Shown here: piece after piece, positions 1 through 9,459 of the stretch | How positions within the stretch are numbered: the stretch's first letter is position 1 | How the letters are laid out: every line of letters starts with the position of its first letter | Assembly: GCA_017622555.1 (NCBI GenBank) | Contig: JAGAQV010000016.1 | Location: 1 to 64,000, forward strand | DNA length: 64,000 nucleotides | Reading direction: 5' to 3' | Source: Clostridia bacterium | GTDB lineage: Bacteria > Bacillota > Clostridia > Oscillospirales > Acutalibacteraceae | The notes under the pieces: model-generated | Database searches by the model: none | Seen by the model: only the letters and a program-made list of their open reading frames with translations | Told to the model about the DNA's origin: nothing | Program-made: the position numbers and the translations under genes

Positions 1-80
1 ATAGGAACCTCACCCATTAGCAAAATCAAAGATTTTGAATGGGTACCGAGAACCCTGCGGCTATCGCCGAATAAACCCGT
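1..80 (+). ncRNA. ssrS: Probable 3' end of 6S RNA (partial)
   Basis: The segment has a long hairpin (CCCATT..CAAAATC/GATTTTG..ATGGG, about 13-42). A GC-rich stretch follows whose CCTGCGGC core resembles the conserved 3' side of the 6S RNA closing stem. The 5' half would lie outside the window. 6S RNA mimics an open promoter and binds RNA polymerase. A second small hairpin at 75-94 may belong to the transcript end. I compared by memory only, so the identity is tentative; an unrelated structured RNA is possible. Confidence 0.4.
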
Positions 81-118
81 TTGATGTTTCGGGTAAAAAC
101 AACTTTTAAGATATATTT

Positions 119-193
119 GCCTCCTTAGTTAAATGGATATAATAAACCCCTCCTAAGGGTTAGTTATGCGTTCGATTCGCGTAGGGGGTGCCA
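119..193 (+). tRNA. tRNA-Arg (anticodon CCT)
   Basis: A full cloverleaf can be drawn. The acceptor arm is GCCTCCT/AGGGGGT, the anticodon stem AACCC/GGGTT encloses loop CTCCTAA with anticodon CCT, and the T arm ATGCG/CGCGT has loop TTCGATT. The discriminator G is followed by an encoded CCA. It reads AGG arginine codons. It lies just downstream of the 6S-like RNA and just upstream of a strong terminator. Confidence 0.95.
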
Positions 194-195
194 AA

Positions 196-226
196 AAAGC
201 CTGTCTTTTTTTGAAAGACAGGCTTT
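196..226. terminator. Bidirectional terminator between tRNA-Arg and the DUF2975 gene
   Basis: A 13-bp perfect stem (AAAGCCTGTCTTT / AAAGACAGGCTTT) with a T-rich loop is flanked by A and T runs. It can stop the tRNA transcript and the convergent gene at 257-679. Confidence 0.9.
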
Positions 227-256
227 ATATATTGAAAAAATTGTCGAATTATGGTA

Positions 257-679
257 TTATTTGTCGGTAAAAAGCTCGTCCGAAATGGACTTAAAGGCAA
301 AAATTATAAGTGATAAAAACATAAAGGTTGCCGCAACAATGTAAAAGGGTAAATAATACCTTCCCGCAATTAGGGTTATTACCGAAATTATAAGGCAGCT
401 TATTGACATATATTTTAAAAGCTTTGAATTTTGCACCTTATCCAAATTTTTTTGCTGAATATTCTTAAGCAGTTTTCTTAAAGAAAGCAAAACGACTGCT
501 GTAAAGGGCGCACAGGGGTAGCAGGTTACCATCATAGTAGTGGCAAGGCTTTCGTGGCGCTGTGCCAATTGAACGTACCAGGTAACAAGCCAAGGCAACA
601 TTACTGCAAAAATAATAAGTACAACTAAAAATACAGTAGTAAGAATTATTGAAAATTTAATTGTATCAAGCTTTTTCAT
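257..679 (-). CDS. DUF2975 family membrane protein
   Basis: This 140-residue protein is almost entirely hydrophobic, with about four membrane segments (near residues 8-32, 52-68, 90-106 and 112-132). The C-terminal part, with a long hydrophobic stretch ending IIFAFKSI, fits the DUF2975 family. In Firmicutes such proteins are usually encoded beside a small XRE-type helix-turn-helix regulator of the YozG type. No such partner is adjacent here, and the only similar regulator in the window (26574-26775) carries a frameshift. The function is unknown. The start has a TCCTCC-complement Shine-Dalgarno (AGGAGGA on the gene strand) a few bases upstream. The gene is divergent from the ComEC-like gene. 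Confidence 0.75.
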   Translation of the reverse strand: MKKLDTIKFSIILTTVFLVVLIIFAVMLPWLVTWYVQLAQRHESLATTMMVTCYPCAPFTAVVLLSLRKLLKNIQQKNLDKVQNSKLLKYMSISCLIISVITLIAGRYYLPFYIVAATFMFLSLIIFAFKSISDELFTDK

Positions 680-729
680 AACTAATCCTCCTAATGAGGT
701 TATTATACTATAAAAAATTTAATTTGTAA

Positions 730-2268
730 ATGATAAATGAGGCGATTAAGGTTATTGACTTTTTAAAGAAAAGACCAATGCTGTTTTTGGCTGTAATATC
801 AGCCTTGTCGGTCTTGCTGATTTATTATTCATTTTTTACTGCTATAATATTTGCCGCTTTGTGCATTGTTGTAATGTTTGTTTTAAATTATAAAAAGCAA
901 AGCGGTGTTTTAATTTTGTGCGTTACACTTTTGCTTATAACAATGCTTTCTGCCGCACGTACAATGAACAGTATTGACCGTTGTGAAAAGCTTGACGGTA
1001 TGACCGTTTCGGGTGAATTTTTGGCAGTGACGGTTTCGGAAAACAAAACCGACAGGTACCTTTGCGAAGTGGAAGTGCTTGAATGTGAATATTTAAAGCG
1101 TGGCGACAAGCTTCAAGTGTTTTATAATGGGCCTAAAATTGAAATGGGACAGTCCTTTAAGGCAAGGGCAGAGCTTAGCAAAATTACGGGTGAAATAAGC
1201 GTTAAAAGCTATCATTCCGAGGGGATATATTTATTCGGTGATTTGTCGGGTATTGTGTTAACACATAATACCGACTTTGTTTTAAACACGATTAATGGTA
1301 TTCGCACATTTATAAAGAATGAAATTTTTAAATATTTTGATGAGAACGAAGCCGCCACAATGCTTGCGCTTTTAACAGGTGACCGCACCTATTTAAGCGA
1401 CAGCTTTTACGGCAATATAAAATCTGCAGGTGTTATGCACGTAATGGTGGTCTCGGGTATGCACCTTTCAATAATTGTTTCCTTTATGCTGTTTGCAGTA
1501 AATAAATTTATGTATAACCGCTATTTGAAGGCTGTAGTTATTCTCTTAACCGTTTTGGCCGTTGCAGCGGTATGTGGGTTTACTATGTCAATTCAGCGTG
1601 CGGGCATTACCTACATTTTGGTAGCTTTGGCGTTGTTTATCGGTCGGCAAGCTAAAGCTGAAAACAGCTTGGGCGCGGCAGTAAGCCTTGTTATATTGCT
1701 TAACCCGTTGGCAATTTTTAGTGTAGCTTTTCAGTTGTCGGTGTTGTCCACCTTTGGCATTCTTGCTATAGCGCTGCCCGTTACAGAATTTCTAAGCAAA
1801 AAAGAAATAATTAATAATAAATGGGTTTTGTCATTTGTATCGGCTGTCTTAATTACTCTTTCGGCGCTTTTACTTACGTTACCCGTTACAATTTCGGTTT
1901 TTGGATATGTTTCAAATATGTCGCTTGTAACAAATCTCTTAATTTCCTTTGCGGTTACCTTGGCGCTAAGTTTTTGTATTTCGGGCTTTATATTTTTTCC
2001 GCTTCGCAACATTGCATTTTATATTGCAACGCTTATTGTAAAATATATAAACGCTGTTATAAATTACTTTGGCGGCGTTCAGTTTGCGGTAACATATTTA
2101 CCCGAATGGGTGGCTTATTTGTCAGCGGCAATAATATTTTTAATTTTATTGGGTTTAGTCGCTTGTGCGAAGCAAGATAATATGTTAAAATTAAAAGGTG
2201 TTATAAACAAAAAGATTAAGGAAGGCGGTGCAAAGTTAAAATGGCCATTTTTAAAGAAGAAGCGTTAA
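730..2268 (+). CDS. ComEC/Rec2-family membrane protein without nuclease domain
   Basis: This 512-residue polytopic protein has the two N-terminal ComEC regions. A DUF4131-like soluble loop between early membrane segments covers about residues 25-150. It is followed by the Competence domain, about 190-470, including the LLTGDRT and VVSGMHLS motifs typical of the DNA channel. Full ComEC proteins are usually 700-800 residues and end in a metallo-beta-lactamase-like domain. That domain is absent: the protein stops after the membrane segments with a basic tail. It may still be a DNA translocation channel that uses a separate nuclease, or it may have another role. The coding region overlaps holA by 28 bases, a common clostridial arrangement. 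No convincing Shine-Dalgarno precedes the ATG. Confidence 0.85.
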   Translation: MINEAIKVIDFLKKRPMLFLAVISALSVLLIYYSFFTAIIFAALCIVVMFVLNYKKQSGVLILCVTLLLITMLSAARTMNSIDRCEKLDGMTVSGEFLAVTVSENKTDRYLCEVEVLECEYLKRGDKLQVFYNGPKIEMGQSFKARAELSKITGEISVKSYHSEGIYLFGDLSGIVLTHNTDFVLNTINGIRTFIKNEIFKYFDENEAATMLALLTGDRTYLSDSFYGNIKSAGVMHVMVVSGMHLSIIVSFMLFAVNKFMYNRYLKAVVILLTVLAVAAVCGFTMSIQRAGITYILVALALFIGRQAKAENSLGAAVSLVILLNPLAIFSVAFQLSVLSTFGILAIALPVTEFLSKKEIINNKWVLSFVSAVLITLSALLLTLPVTISVFGYVSNMSLVTNLLISFAVTLALSFCISGFIFFPLRNIAFYIATLIVKYINAVINYFGGVQFAVTYLPEWVAYLSAAIIFLILLGLVACAKQDNMLKLKGVINKKIKEGGAKLKWPFLKKKR

Positions 2269-3290
2269 AACGGGCATTAAAGACCGGTGATAAAAACGTT
2301 TTTATTCTTTTCGGTGAGGACGGTTATTTAAAAAAGCTTTATATTGAAAAAATTTCAAAGCCTGTCGCCGCAGCAGATGATGTTTTTAATTACCAGCGCT
2401 TTGAGGCGGATTCGTCATTGCAAGAGGTTTATGACGCTGTACAGCAGTTCCCGATGATGAATGATAAAAAAGTGGTTATTTTAAGGGATTTTGATTATGC
2501 CGCTTGCGATTCGGATGATTATAATAAGCTTATTGTCTTAATTGGTGACGTGCCAGAAACCACTGTGTTTATTTTATGGTTTGACGCACTTTCAATTGAA
2601 TTAAAGAAAAATGCAAAGTTTGATAAAATAGTAAAGACTTGCGACAGCGCAAAGGGTATGGCAGTAAACTTTGAACACCGTGAAGGACCCGAACTTGAAA
2701 AAATGCTTAATGACGGGGCATTAAAGCGTGGCTGCCAAATGGAAAAAGGCGCCGCAAGGCTTTTGATTGAAAACGTTGGTGAGGATATTAACACTCTTCA
2801 TAACGAGCTTGAAAAGCTCTGTGCTTATGCCAAGGGTGAAGCCATAACCAAGGAAATGGTTGAAAAGGTATCGGCTAAAACGGTTGAATCCGACATTTAC
2901 GCTTTGACTGATAAAATTATAAAATGCGAGCTTGAATCGGCCTTTTCTATTCTGGATGACCTTTTCTTTATGAGGGTTGATCCAATTATAATTTTAAGCA
3001 CAATTTCTTCGGTTTATGTTGACATTCACCGTGTGCTCATAGGCAAGGCAAAGGGCACTTCAATTTCAAAAATCGCTGAAGATTTTGCTTATGGTAACCG
3101 CACATTCGTGCTTGAAAGGCTTAATGCTTATCTTAAAAAGTTTGATTTTAATAGGCTTCAGCTAAGCTTTAAGGCGCTTGCCGATGCTGACGTAGCACTG
3201 AAATCCTTTAACGGTGACGACCGTGTAGTGCTTGAAAAACTTATAATAAAGCTTTCGTATATTGCGGTAAAGGGTGAAAGTGTTGATTAA
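2241..3290 (+). CDS. holA: DNA polymerase III subunit delta
   Basis: This 349-residue protein matches the clamp-loader delta subunit in length and order. It has an AAA+-like N-terminal fold starting near the FILFGEDGYLKKLYIEKI-type region, a middle lid domain, and a C-terminal helical collar ending with repeated Leu/Lys helices. Delta opens the beta sliding clamp so that the replicase can be loaded. The gene starts inside the end of the comEC-like gene, and its stop overlaps the rnmV start, so the three are probably translated from one message. ComEC followed by holA is a frequent Firmicutes pair. Confidence 0.93.
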   Translation: MAIFKEEALKRALKTGDKNVFILFGEDGYLKKLYIEKISKPVAAADDVFNYQRFEADSSLQEVYDAVQQFPMMNDKKVVILRDFDYAACDSDDYNKLIVLIGDVPETTVFILWFDALSIELKKNAKFDKIVKTCDSAKGMAVNFEHREGPELEKMLNDGALKRGCQMEKGAARLLIENVGEDINTLHNELEKLCAYAKGEAITKEMVEKVSAKTVESDIYALTDKIIKCELESAFSILDDLFFMRVDPIIILSTISSVYVDIHRVLIGKAKGTSISKIAEDFAYGNRTFVLERLNAYLKKFDFNRLQLSFKALADADVALKSFNGDDRVVLEKLIIKLSYIAVKGESVD

Positions 3291-3870
3291 ACTCGATATG
3301 CCCATAATTGTTGAGGGCAAGTATGATAAAATCACCCTTGAAAACGTGGTGGACACCCTTATAATTTCTACCGACGGCTTTCGCATATTTAAAAACAAAG
3401 AAATGTGTGATTTAATACGCACTCTTGCCAAAACCAAGGGCATTATAATAATGACCGACAGTGACGGCGCAGGGCAGGTTATTCGCAACCATATTAAAAA
3501 TATTGCGTCAAGCGGTAAAATAATTAACGTTTATGTGCCGCAACTAAAGGGCAAGGAAAAACGCAAAAACGCACCTTCAAAGGAAGGCTTTTTGGGGGTT
3601 GAGGGACTTTCAAAGGCCGTGCTTTTGGAGACTCTTTTAAAATATGGTATAACCGATGCCATTAAAACTGAAAATAATAAAAAAATCACTAAGGCTGATT
3701 TTTATACACTTGGGCTTTCGGGCGGGCAAAATAGCTGTAATAACCGCAAAAAGCTGATTTCGGCATTGAATTTACCCACAAATCTTTCAAGCACAGCGCT
3801 TTTGGATGTGGTAAATACACTATATAATTTCGACGATTTTGTAGCAATTGCCGAAAAAATTTTAAATTAA
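3274..3870 (+). CDS. rnmV: Ribonuclease M5
   Basis: The protein carries an N-terminal TOPRIM domain, with IIVEGKYDK near residues 11-19 and the acidic MTDSDGAG motif near 60-67. It continues with the helical DUF4093 region of RNase M5. The enzyme matures 5S rRNA by cutting both strands of the precursor, using ribosomal protein L18 as a partner. I chose GTG at 3274, which overlaps holA by 17 bases and gives an N-terminus like known RNase M5. An ATG at 3298 would also keep the TOPRIM fold. The usual neighbour ksgA is not present downstream. Confidence 0.9.
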   Translation: MKVLIKLDMPIIVEGKYDKITLENVVDTLIISTDGFRIFKNKEMCDLIRTLAKTKGIIIMTDSDGAGQVIRNHIKNIASSGKIINVYVPQLKGKEKRKNAPSKEGFLGVEGLSKAVLLETLLKYGITDAIKTENNKKITKADFYTLGLSGGQNSCNNRKKLISALNLPTNLSSTALLDVVNTLYNFDDFVAIAEKILN

Positions 3871-3881
3871 AAATTTATATT

Positions 3882-3908
3882 TTGTTATTCTAATTTTTGT
3901 GATATAAT
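3882..3908 (+). promoter_or_regulatory. Promoter of the DUF1846 gene
   Basis: TATAAT at 3903-3908 is preceded by TGA, an extended -10. The best -35 is TTGTTA at 3882-3887 with a short 15-base spacer, so recognition may rest on the extended -10. Confidence 0.6.
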
Positions 3909-3941
3909 AGCGGTATATTTTTTATGAGGCGGGGGTAGAAA

Positions 3942-5426
3942 ATGCAAAAAATCGGTTTTGATAATTCAAAGTATATAAAACTTCAATCGCAAGAAATTCG
4001 TGATAGGATAGACAGCTTTGGCGATAAGCTTTATCTTGAATTCGGCGGCAAGCTTTTTGACGACTTTCACGCCGCACGTGTGCTTCCGGGCTTTCAGCCT
4101 GATGCAAAAATTAAAATGCTTTTAGAACTTAAGGATGACGCCGAGGTTGTTATTGTTATTAACGCCGACGCTATTGAAAAAAATAAACGCCGAGGGGATT
4201 TAGGCATTACCTACGATCTTGAAACGCTTCGCCTTATTGACGCTTTCCGTCAAATCGGTTTGTATGTAGGAAGCGTAGTTATTAGCTGTTACGCAGGGCA
4301 GCATTCGGCTACCGCCTTTGAAAAGCGTCTTAATTCCTTGGGCATTAAAACCTACCGACATTATTCTATACCTGATTATCCCGCAAATATTCCCTTTATT
4401 GTAAGCGACGAGGGCTTTGGTAAAAACGATTATGTTGAAACCCAAAGGAAGCTTGTAATTGTTACCGCCCCCGGTCCTGGCAGCGGCAAAATGTCTACCT
4501 GTCTTTCTCAGCTTTACCATGAAAATAAGCGTGGCATTAAAGCAGGTTATGCCAAGTTTGAAACCTTCCCTGTTTGGAATTTACCCTTAAAGCATCCCGT
4601 AAACGTTGCTTATGAAGCCGCTACGGCTGACCTTAACGACGTTAATATGATAGATCCTTTCCATTTGGAAGCGTATAACGAAAAGGCGGTAAATTATAAC
4701 CGTGATATTGAAATTTTCCCTGTTTTAAATGCAATTTTAGAAACTATAATGGGTCAGTCACCGTATAAAAGCCCAACCGATATGGGTGTTAATATGGCAG
4801 GCTTTGCCATTACGGATGACGATGCTGTTTGTGATGCCGCTAAGCAGGAAATTATCCGCCGTTATTATGCTGCAATGACAAACGTTACTCAGGGTATGGG
4901 TGACATGTCTGCAGCGGCTAAAATTGAGCTTTTAATGAAGCAGGTGGGCATTACTATTGCCGACCGTAAGGTAGTTACCGCTGCATTAGAAAAGGCGGAT
5001 ATTACGGGTCTTCCTGCTGTTGCTATGGAACTTCCAAACGGTAAAATTATTACAGGTAAAACCTCAAGCCTTTTGGGTGCATCATCGGCGTTGCTGTTAA
5101 ACTGTCTTAAGGAGCTTGCGGGCATTCCTGACGATATTGATTTGATTTCTTCAACAATTATCGAGCCTGTTCAAAAACTTAAAACTGAAATTATGGGTAA
5201 CCATAACCCACGTCTTCACACTGACGAGGTGCTTGAGGCTTTGTCGATTTGTGCTGTTACAAGTGACGTTGCTAAAAAAGCCTTGCAAGAAGCCCACAAC
5301 TTAAAAGGCTGTGAAGCGCATTCTTCGGTTATACTTTCCCGTGTAGACGAGGACGTTTTCCGTAAGCTTGGGGTAAATATTACTTTTGAGCCCAAGTACC
5401 AAACCAAAAAATTATATCATAATTAA
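3942..5426 (+). CDS. DUF1846 family protein
   Basis: This 494-residue soluble protein matches the DUF1846 family over its whole length. It contains a glycine-rich APGPGSGKMST stretch near residues 178-188 that resembles a nucleotide-binding P-loop, followed by conserved segments around NLPLKHPVN and MIDPFH. Members have a solved structure, but I know of no assigned reaction. The gene stands alone, with its own promoter and a strong terminator, and a GGGGGT Shine-Dalgarno before the ATG. A role in nucleotide or cofactor metabolism is possible but is only a guess from the P-loop-like motif. Confidence 0.85.
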   Translation: MQKIGFDNSKYIKLQSQEIRDRIDSFGDKLYLEFGGKLFDDFHAARVLPGFQPDAKIKMLLELKDDAEVVIVINADAIEKNKRRGDLGITYDLETLRLIDAFRQIGLYVGSVVISCYAGQHSATAFEKRLNSLGIKTYRHYSIPDYPANIPFIVSDEGFGKNDYVETQRKLVIVTAPGPGSGKMSTCLSQLYHENKRGIKAGYAKFETFPVWNLPLKHPVNVAYEAATADLNDVNMIDPFHLEAYNEKAVNYNRDIEIFPVLNAILETIMGQSPYKSPTDMGVNMAGFAITDDDAVCDAAKQEIIRRYYAAMTNVTQGMGDMSAAAKIELLMKQVGITIADRKVVTAALEKADITGLPAVAMELPNGKIITGKTSSLLGASSALLLNCLKELAGIPDDIDLISSTIIEPVQKLKTEIMGNHNPRLHTDEVLEALSICAVTSDVAKKALQEAHNLKGCEAHSSVILSRVDEDVFRKLGVNITFEPKYQTKKLYHN

Positions 5427-5458
5427 ACAAAAGCCCATTCATACGAATGGGCTTTTGT
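5427..5458. terminator. Terminator after the DUF1846 gene
   Basis: A 14-bp perfect stem (ACAAAAGCCCATTC / GAATGGGCTTTTGT) with a four-base loop directly follows the stop codon. Confidence 0.9.
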
Positions 5459-5548
5459 TATGTTCGAAAAACTGTCGATTTTTGTATAATTTACACAAAA
5501 ACACACGAAAACATTTTATAATAATTTCGGATTTTTGACAAAAAATAC

Positions 5549-5577
5549 TTGAAAATATTGCGTTTTGCTTGTATAAT
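5549..5577 (+). promoter_or_regulatory. Promoter of the glgCDA operon
   Basis: TTGAAA (5549-5554), a 17-base spacer and TATAAT (5572-5577) form a near-consensus sigma-A promoter. The predicted start near 5584 leaves about 60 bases of leader before the chosen TTG start. Confidence 0.85.
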
Positions 5578-5642
5578 AAATTTGGTATTTTATGCCTTTA
5601 ATGAAAATTACAGGCAAATTTCAGCAGAATGGAGTGTTTCAA

Positions 5643-6857
5643 TTGAAAAGTAAAAAATGCGTAGCCATGCTTCTGGCCGGCGGTCAGGGCAGCAGGTTAG
5701 GTGTACTTACAGGAAAAATTGCAAAACCCGCAGTGCCGTATGGCGGAAAGTACAGAATTATTGACTTTCCTCTTTCAAATTGCACTAATTCAGGTATTGA
5801 CACGGTTGGTATTTTAACACAGTACAAACCGCTTGAGCTTAATGATTATATCGGTTCGGGCAAGGCGTGGGATTTAGACCGCCTTGACGGTGGTGTACAT
5901 ATTTTGCCTCCTTATCAAAGTCAACAGGGCGGCGACTGGTACAAGGGTACGGCAAACGCTATTTACCAAAATCTTGAATTTATTGCACGCTATAACCCCG
6001 AATATGTTTTGATTTTGTCGGGTGACCATATTTATAAAATGGATTATTCTGATATGCTTAATCAGCATATTGAAAGCGGTGCGGACTGTACAATTGCCGT
6101 TTTGGACGTTTCTTTAGAAGAGGCAAGCCGTTTTGGTATTATGAACACCAACCCAGACGGTACAATTTACGAGTTTGAAGAAAAGCCCAAAGTGCCAAAA
6201 AGCACCTTGGCTTCTATGGGTATTTATATCTTTACCTGGGAAAAGCTTCGTTATTATCTTACCGAAGATGAAAAGAACCCTGATTCTGCTAACGACTTTG
6301 GTAAAAATATTATTCCTGCAATGCTTAATGCCGGTGAGCTTTTAAAGGTTTACCGCTTTAACGATTACTGGAAAGACGTTGGTACGGTTGACTCGCTTTG
6401 GGATGCCAACCTTGACCTTTTGAATCCTAATTTAAACCTTGATTTAGCCGATAAGAATTGGAAGATTTATTCTAAAACTACCGGCACCTCACCTCAGTAT
6501 ATTTCCGACACGGCAAAGGTTGAAAATTCACTTATTACCGACGGTTGTGAAATTTACGGCAGTGTTGACTATTCAATTTTATTTAAGGACGTTACGGTTG
6601 AAGAGGGCGCAACGGTTGAGTATTCACTCGTTATGCCGGGCGCAGTAATTAAAAAGGGCGCAAAGGTGCGCTATGCAATTATTGCTGAAAACGTAGTAGT
6701 CGAAGAGGGAGCAACCGTTGGCGGTGACCCTCAGGTTGTAGGTAACGAAAATTGGGGTATCACCGTTATTGGCGATAACCTTACCGTTGGTAAAAACGCT
6801 GATGTTTCGGCCAACAAAATGATAACCGAAAATGTAAAGGAGGGCGCAAAAATATGA
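5643..6857 (+). CDS. glgC: Glucose-1-phosphate adenylyltransferase
   Basis: The enzyme makes ADP-glucose from ATP and glucose 1-phosphate for glycogen synthesis. It shows the pyrophosphorylase signature AGGQGSRL near residue 12, the [16 protein letters not shown] segment, the GTANAIYQN nucleotide-site motif and the [12 protein letters not shown] motif, then a left-handed beta-helix C-terminus. I chose TTG at 5643 because GGAGTG lies six bases upstream and the N-terminus then matches the family (404 residues). The in-frame ATG at 5592 would add 17 unlikely residues. The stop overlaps the glgD start by four bases (ATGA), so the two are translationally coupled. Confidence 0.94.
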   Translation: MKSKKCVAMLLAGGQGSRLGVLTGKIAKPAVPYGGKYRIIDFPLSNCTNSGIDTVGILTQYKPLELNDYIGSGKAWDLDRLDGGVHILPPYQSQQGGDWYKGTANAIYQNLEFIARYNPEYVLILSGDHIYKMDYSDMLNQHIESGADCTIAVLDVSLEEASRFGIMNTNPDGTIYEFEEKPKVPKSTLASMGIYIFTWEKLRYYLTEDEKNPDSANDFGKNIIPAMLNAGELLKVYRFNDYWKDVGTVDSLWDANLDLLNPNLNLDLADKNWKIYSKTTGTSPQYISDTAKVENSLITDGCEIYGSVDYSILFKDVTVEEGATVEYSLVMPGAVIKKGAKVRYAIIAENVVVEEGATVGGDPQVVGNENWGITVIGDNLTVGKNADVSANKMITENVKEGAKI

Positions 6858-7969
6858 GAACTTCATTAGTTGCAGGCATTATCTTCGCCAATGCGGAAGA
6901 TAATATGCTTAAAAAGTTAACCTCTAATCGTTCAATGGCATCCGTTCCGTTTGGTGCAAGGTACCGCATTATTGACTTTGCGCTTTCAAACCTTGTAAAT
7001 GCGGGTGTTACTTCGGTTGGTATTATCACTAAAGAAAATTACCGTTCGTTAATGGACCACGTTGGCAATGGTGTTGCGTGGGACCTCGACCGTAAAAACG
7101 GCGGTTTGTATTTATTGCCGCCTTATTCTTCAAGAGAAGTAAGAAAATATACCGATACCATTGATGCACTTTATGGCGCAATGGATTATATTAAGCGTTG
7201 CGGCAGTGAATATATTGCTTTGTGTGATTCTTATGCGCTTGCTAATATTGATATTAGTGCCGCAGTTAAAAGCCATATCGCAAAAGGCGCTGACATTACC
7301 GTTGTTTATCACAAGGGTCAGCTTCCTGAAGCGGCAGGCAAAAAACTTGTTTTAACTCTTTCTGATGATGACAGAATTACAAAAATGGCAAAATCACAGG
7401 CTGAGGGTGATGCCGCTTATAGTATGGGTGTTAGCATTATTAAGCGTGATTTATTTATGAAAATTGTAAAAGACGCTTATGATGAAGAAATTAAAAACTA
7501 TGAAAAGGACGTTTTGCCCAAGGTATTAACATCGTTGAAAGTTTATGGCTTTGAGCACAAGGGCTTTGTTGCCATACTTGACAACACACATACATATTAT
7601 CAGGCTTCTATGGCACTTCTTGATAAGGAAGTAAGAAAGGAATTGTTCAACAAAAAACGCCCCATTCTTACAAAAACACGTGATGATATGCCTACACGTT
7701 ACGGTATTGATTCTGAGGTTAAAAATTCGCTTATCGCTGACGGCTGTGAAATTCACGGAACTGTTAAAAACAGTATTTTGTTCCGTGGTGTTAAGGTGGC
7801 AAAAGGCGCTGTTGTTGAAAACTGTATTCTTATGCAGGAAACCGTTGTTGAAGCTAAAGCTCAGCTTGACAACGTAATTGCTGATAAAAATTCAGTTATA
7901 AGTGAGAAAATGGTGCTTAAGGGCACGCCCGAGCATCACTGCTTTGTAAGAAAGTCGCAAATTGTTTAA
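6854..7969 (+). CDS. glgD: GlgD, non-catalytic ADP-glucose pyrophosphorylase subunit
   Basis: This 371-residue protein is homologous to GlgC, sharing [14 protein letters not shown] and the C-terminal beta-helix. Where GlgC has the glycine-rich GGxGxRL nucleotide loop, GlgD reads [11 protein letters not shown], so the catalytic signature is lost. In Firmicutes GlgC and GlgD form a heteromer in which GlgD raises or tunes activity. The gene follows glgC with a four-base overlap and is followed after 13 bases by glgA. The arrangement suggests co-translation of a fixed subunit ratio. Confidence 0.93.
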   Translation: MRTSLVAGIIFANAEDNMLKKLTSNRSMASVPFGARYRIIDFALSNLVNAGVTSVGIITKENYRSLMDHVGNGVAWDLDRKNGGLYLLPPYSSREVRKYTDTIDALYGAMDYIKRCGSEYIALCDSYALANIDISAAVKSHIAKGADITVVYHKGQLPEAAGKKLVLTLSDDDRITKMAKSQAEGDAAYSMGVSIIKRDLFMKIVKDAYDEEIKNYEKDVLPKVLTSLKVYGFEHKGFVAILDNTHTYYQASMALLDKEVRKELFNKKRPILTKTRDDMPTRYGIDSEVKNSLIADGCEIHGTVKNSILFRGVKVAKGAVVENCILMQETVVEAKAQLDNVIADKNSVISEKMVLKGTPEHHCFVRKSQIV

Positions 7970-7982
7970 AAGGTGAAAGTAT

Positions 7983-9404
7983 ATGAAAGTTTTATTTGCT
8001 ACAAGTGAAGCTTATCCGTTTGCAATGTCGGGTGGTCTAGCTGACGTTGCAGGTGCGCTTCCTAAGGCACTTCGAAAAAGGTTTGTCGGTTGCCGCATTA
8101 TTTTACCGCTTTACAGCACAATAAGTGAAGAAATGCGCCAAAAAATGACCTTTGTCTGCAATATTACCGTTCCAGTTGCTTGGCGCAGGCAATACTGCGG
8201 TGTGTTTGAAGCACACGTTGACGGCGTAATTTATTACTTTATTGATAATCAGTATTACTTCAAGCGCGACAGCCTTTATGGCTTTTATGATGACGCTGAA
8301 CGCTTTGCGTTTTTCTCTCGTGCTGTTTTAGAGGTTTTACCGCATATCAATTTTGTTCCTGACATTATTCATTGTAACGACTGGCAAACTGCTTTAATTC
8401 CTGTTTATCACGATGCTTATTATAAGCAGAATGAATTTTATAAGGATATTAAAACCGTTTTCACCATTCACAACATTCAGTATCAGGGCAAATACGGTTA
8501 CGACCTTTATAATGACGTTGTGGGTCTTCCCATTGAACGCTTCGGCATTCTGCAGTATGAAAACTGTATCAACTTTATGAAGGGCGCAATTCAATGTGCT
8601 GACAAAATTACAACTGTTTCGCCTACCTATTCACGTGAAATTCTAGACCCGTACTATTCACACGGGCTTGACGGTATTTTAAAGGAATTTACATATAAGC
8701 TTTGCGGTATTGTAAACGGTATTGACGTTGATGTTTACAACCCCGAAACCGACCCGCTTATTTATAAAAACTTTACGGTGGAGGATATGTCGGGTAAGGC
8801 AGTTAACAAGGCCGAGCTTCAAAAAGAGCTTGGGCTTCCTGTTAGGGACGACGTACCTGTTATTGGTATTGTAACCCGTCTTGTAAAGCATAAAGGACTT
8901 GATCTTGTAAAGCACGTGTTTGAAGAACTTTTACAGGCCGATTTGCAGTTTGCAATTTTAGGCAGCGGCGAATGGGAATTCGAGACCTTCTTCCACGAAA
9001 TGTCACAAAAATATCCCGAAAAGGTTGGTTTAAAGCTTGGCTTTAAGCCAAAGCTTGCGCATTGTATTTATGCCGGTGCTGATATTTTCCTAATGCCCAG
9101 CCAAAGTGAACCCTGTGGCCTTGCGCAAATGGTTGCGCTTCGTTATGGTACGATTCCGATTGTTCGTGAAACGGGCGGTCTTAACGACACTATTAAGGAC
9201 AGTGACGATGGCAAGGGTAACGGCTTTACCTTTGCTAACTATAATGCGCACGATATGCAAAATACAGTTTGGCGTGCAATTGACGGCTTTAGAAACCGTG
9301 AAGGCTGGAAGGTGCTTCAGGAACGCGCAATGCGTTGTGATAATAGCTGGAAAACTTCAGCAAACGCTTATATAGGTCTTTATAAAGAAATTTGCGCTAA
9401 ATAA
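7983..9404 (+). CDS. glgA: Glycogen synthase (ADP-glucose, GT5)
   Basis: This 473-residue enzyme transfers glucose from ADP-glucose to the growing alpha-1,4-glucan. The N-terminal GT5 domain begins MKVLFATSEAYPF. The C-terminal Rossmann domain carries the SQSEPCGLAQMVALRYG motif with the conserved Glu. In the best-known enzymes the N-terminal substrate loop reads KTGGL with a functional Lys; here it reads MSGGLADV, so the Lys is replaced. The rest of the active site looks intact. It is the last gene of the glgCDA operon and has an AAGGTGAAAG Shine-Dalgarno. No branching enzyme or phosphorylase gene is present in the window. Confidence 0.94.
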   Translation: MKVLFATSEAYPFAMSGGLADVAGALPKALRKRFVGCRIILPLYSTISEEMRQKMTFVCNITVPVAWRRQYCGVFEAHVDGVIYYFIDNQYYFKRDSLYGFYDDAERFAFFSRAVLEVLPHINFVPDIIHCNDWQTALIPVYHDAYYKQNEFYKDIKTVFTIHNIQYQGKYGYDLYNDVVGLPIERFGILQYENCINFMKGAIQCADKITTVSPTYSREILDPYYSHGLDGILKEFTYKLCGIVNGIDVDVYNPETDPLIYKNFTVEDMSGKAVNKAELQKELGLPVRDDVPVIGIVTRLVKHKGLDLVKHVFEELLQADLQFAILGSGEWEFETFFHEMSQKYPEKVGLKLGFKPKLAHCIYAGADIFLMPSQSEPCGLAQMVALRYGTIPIVRETGGLNDTIKDSDDGKGNGFTFANYNAHDMQNTVWRAIDGFRNREGWKVLQERAMRCDNSWKTSANAYIGLYKEICAK

Positions 9405-9407
9405 TAA

Positions 9408-9438
9408 AAAAGGGTTGTTTTTTTAAAACAACCCTTTT
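9408..9438 (+). terminator. Terminator after glgA
   Basis: A 14-bp stem (AAAAGGGTTGTTTT / AAAACAACCCTTTT) with a run of T. Only 21 bases separate it from uppP, with no visible promoter between, so some read-through may feed uppP. Confidence 0.88.
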
Positions 9439-9459
9439 AGAATAGTAAATGGTGATTTT

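Noticed and set aside
1-118. tmRNA or SRP RNA at the window start
   Set aside because: No tRNA-like 3' end, tag sequence or SRP Alu/tetraloop motif is seen; 6S RNA fits better, though weakly.
5592-5642. Upstream ATG start for glgC
   Set aside because: It lacks a Shine-Dalgarno and adds residues not found in the family; TTG 5643 is well placed after GGAGTG.
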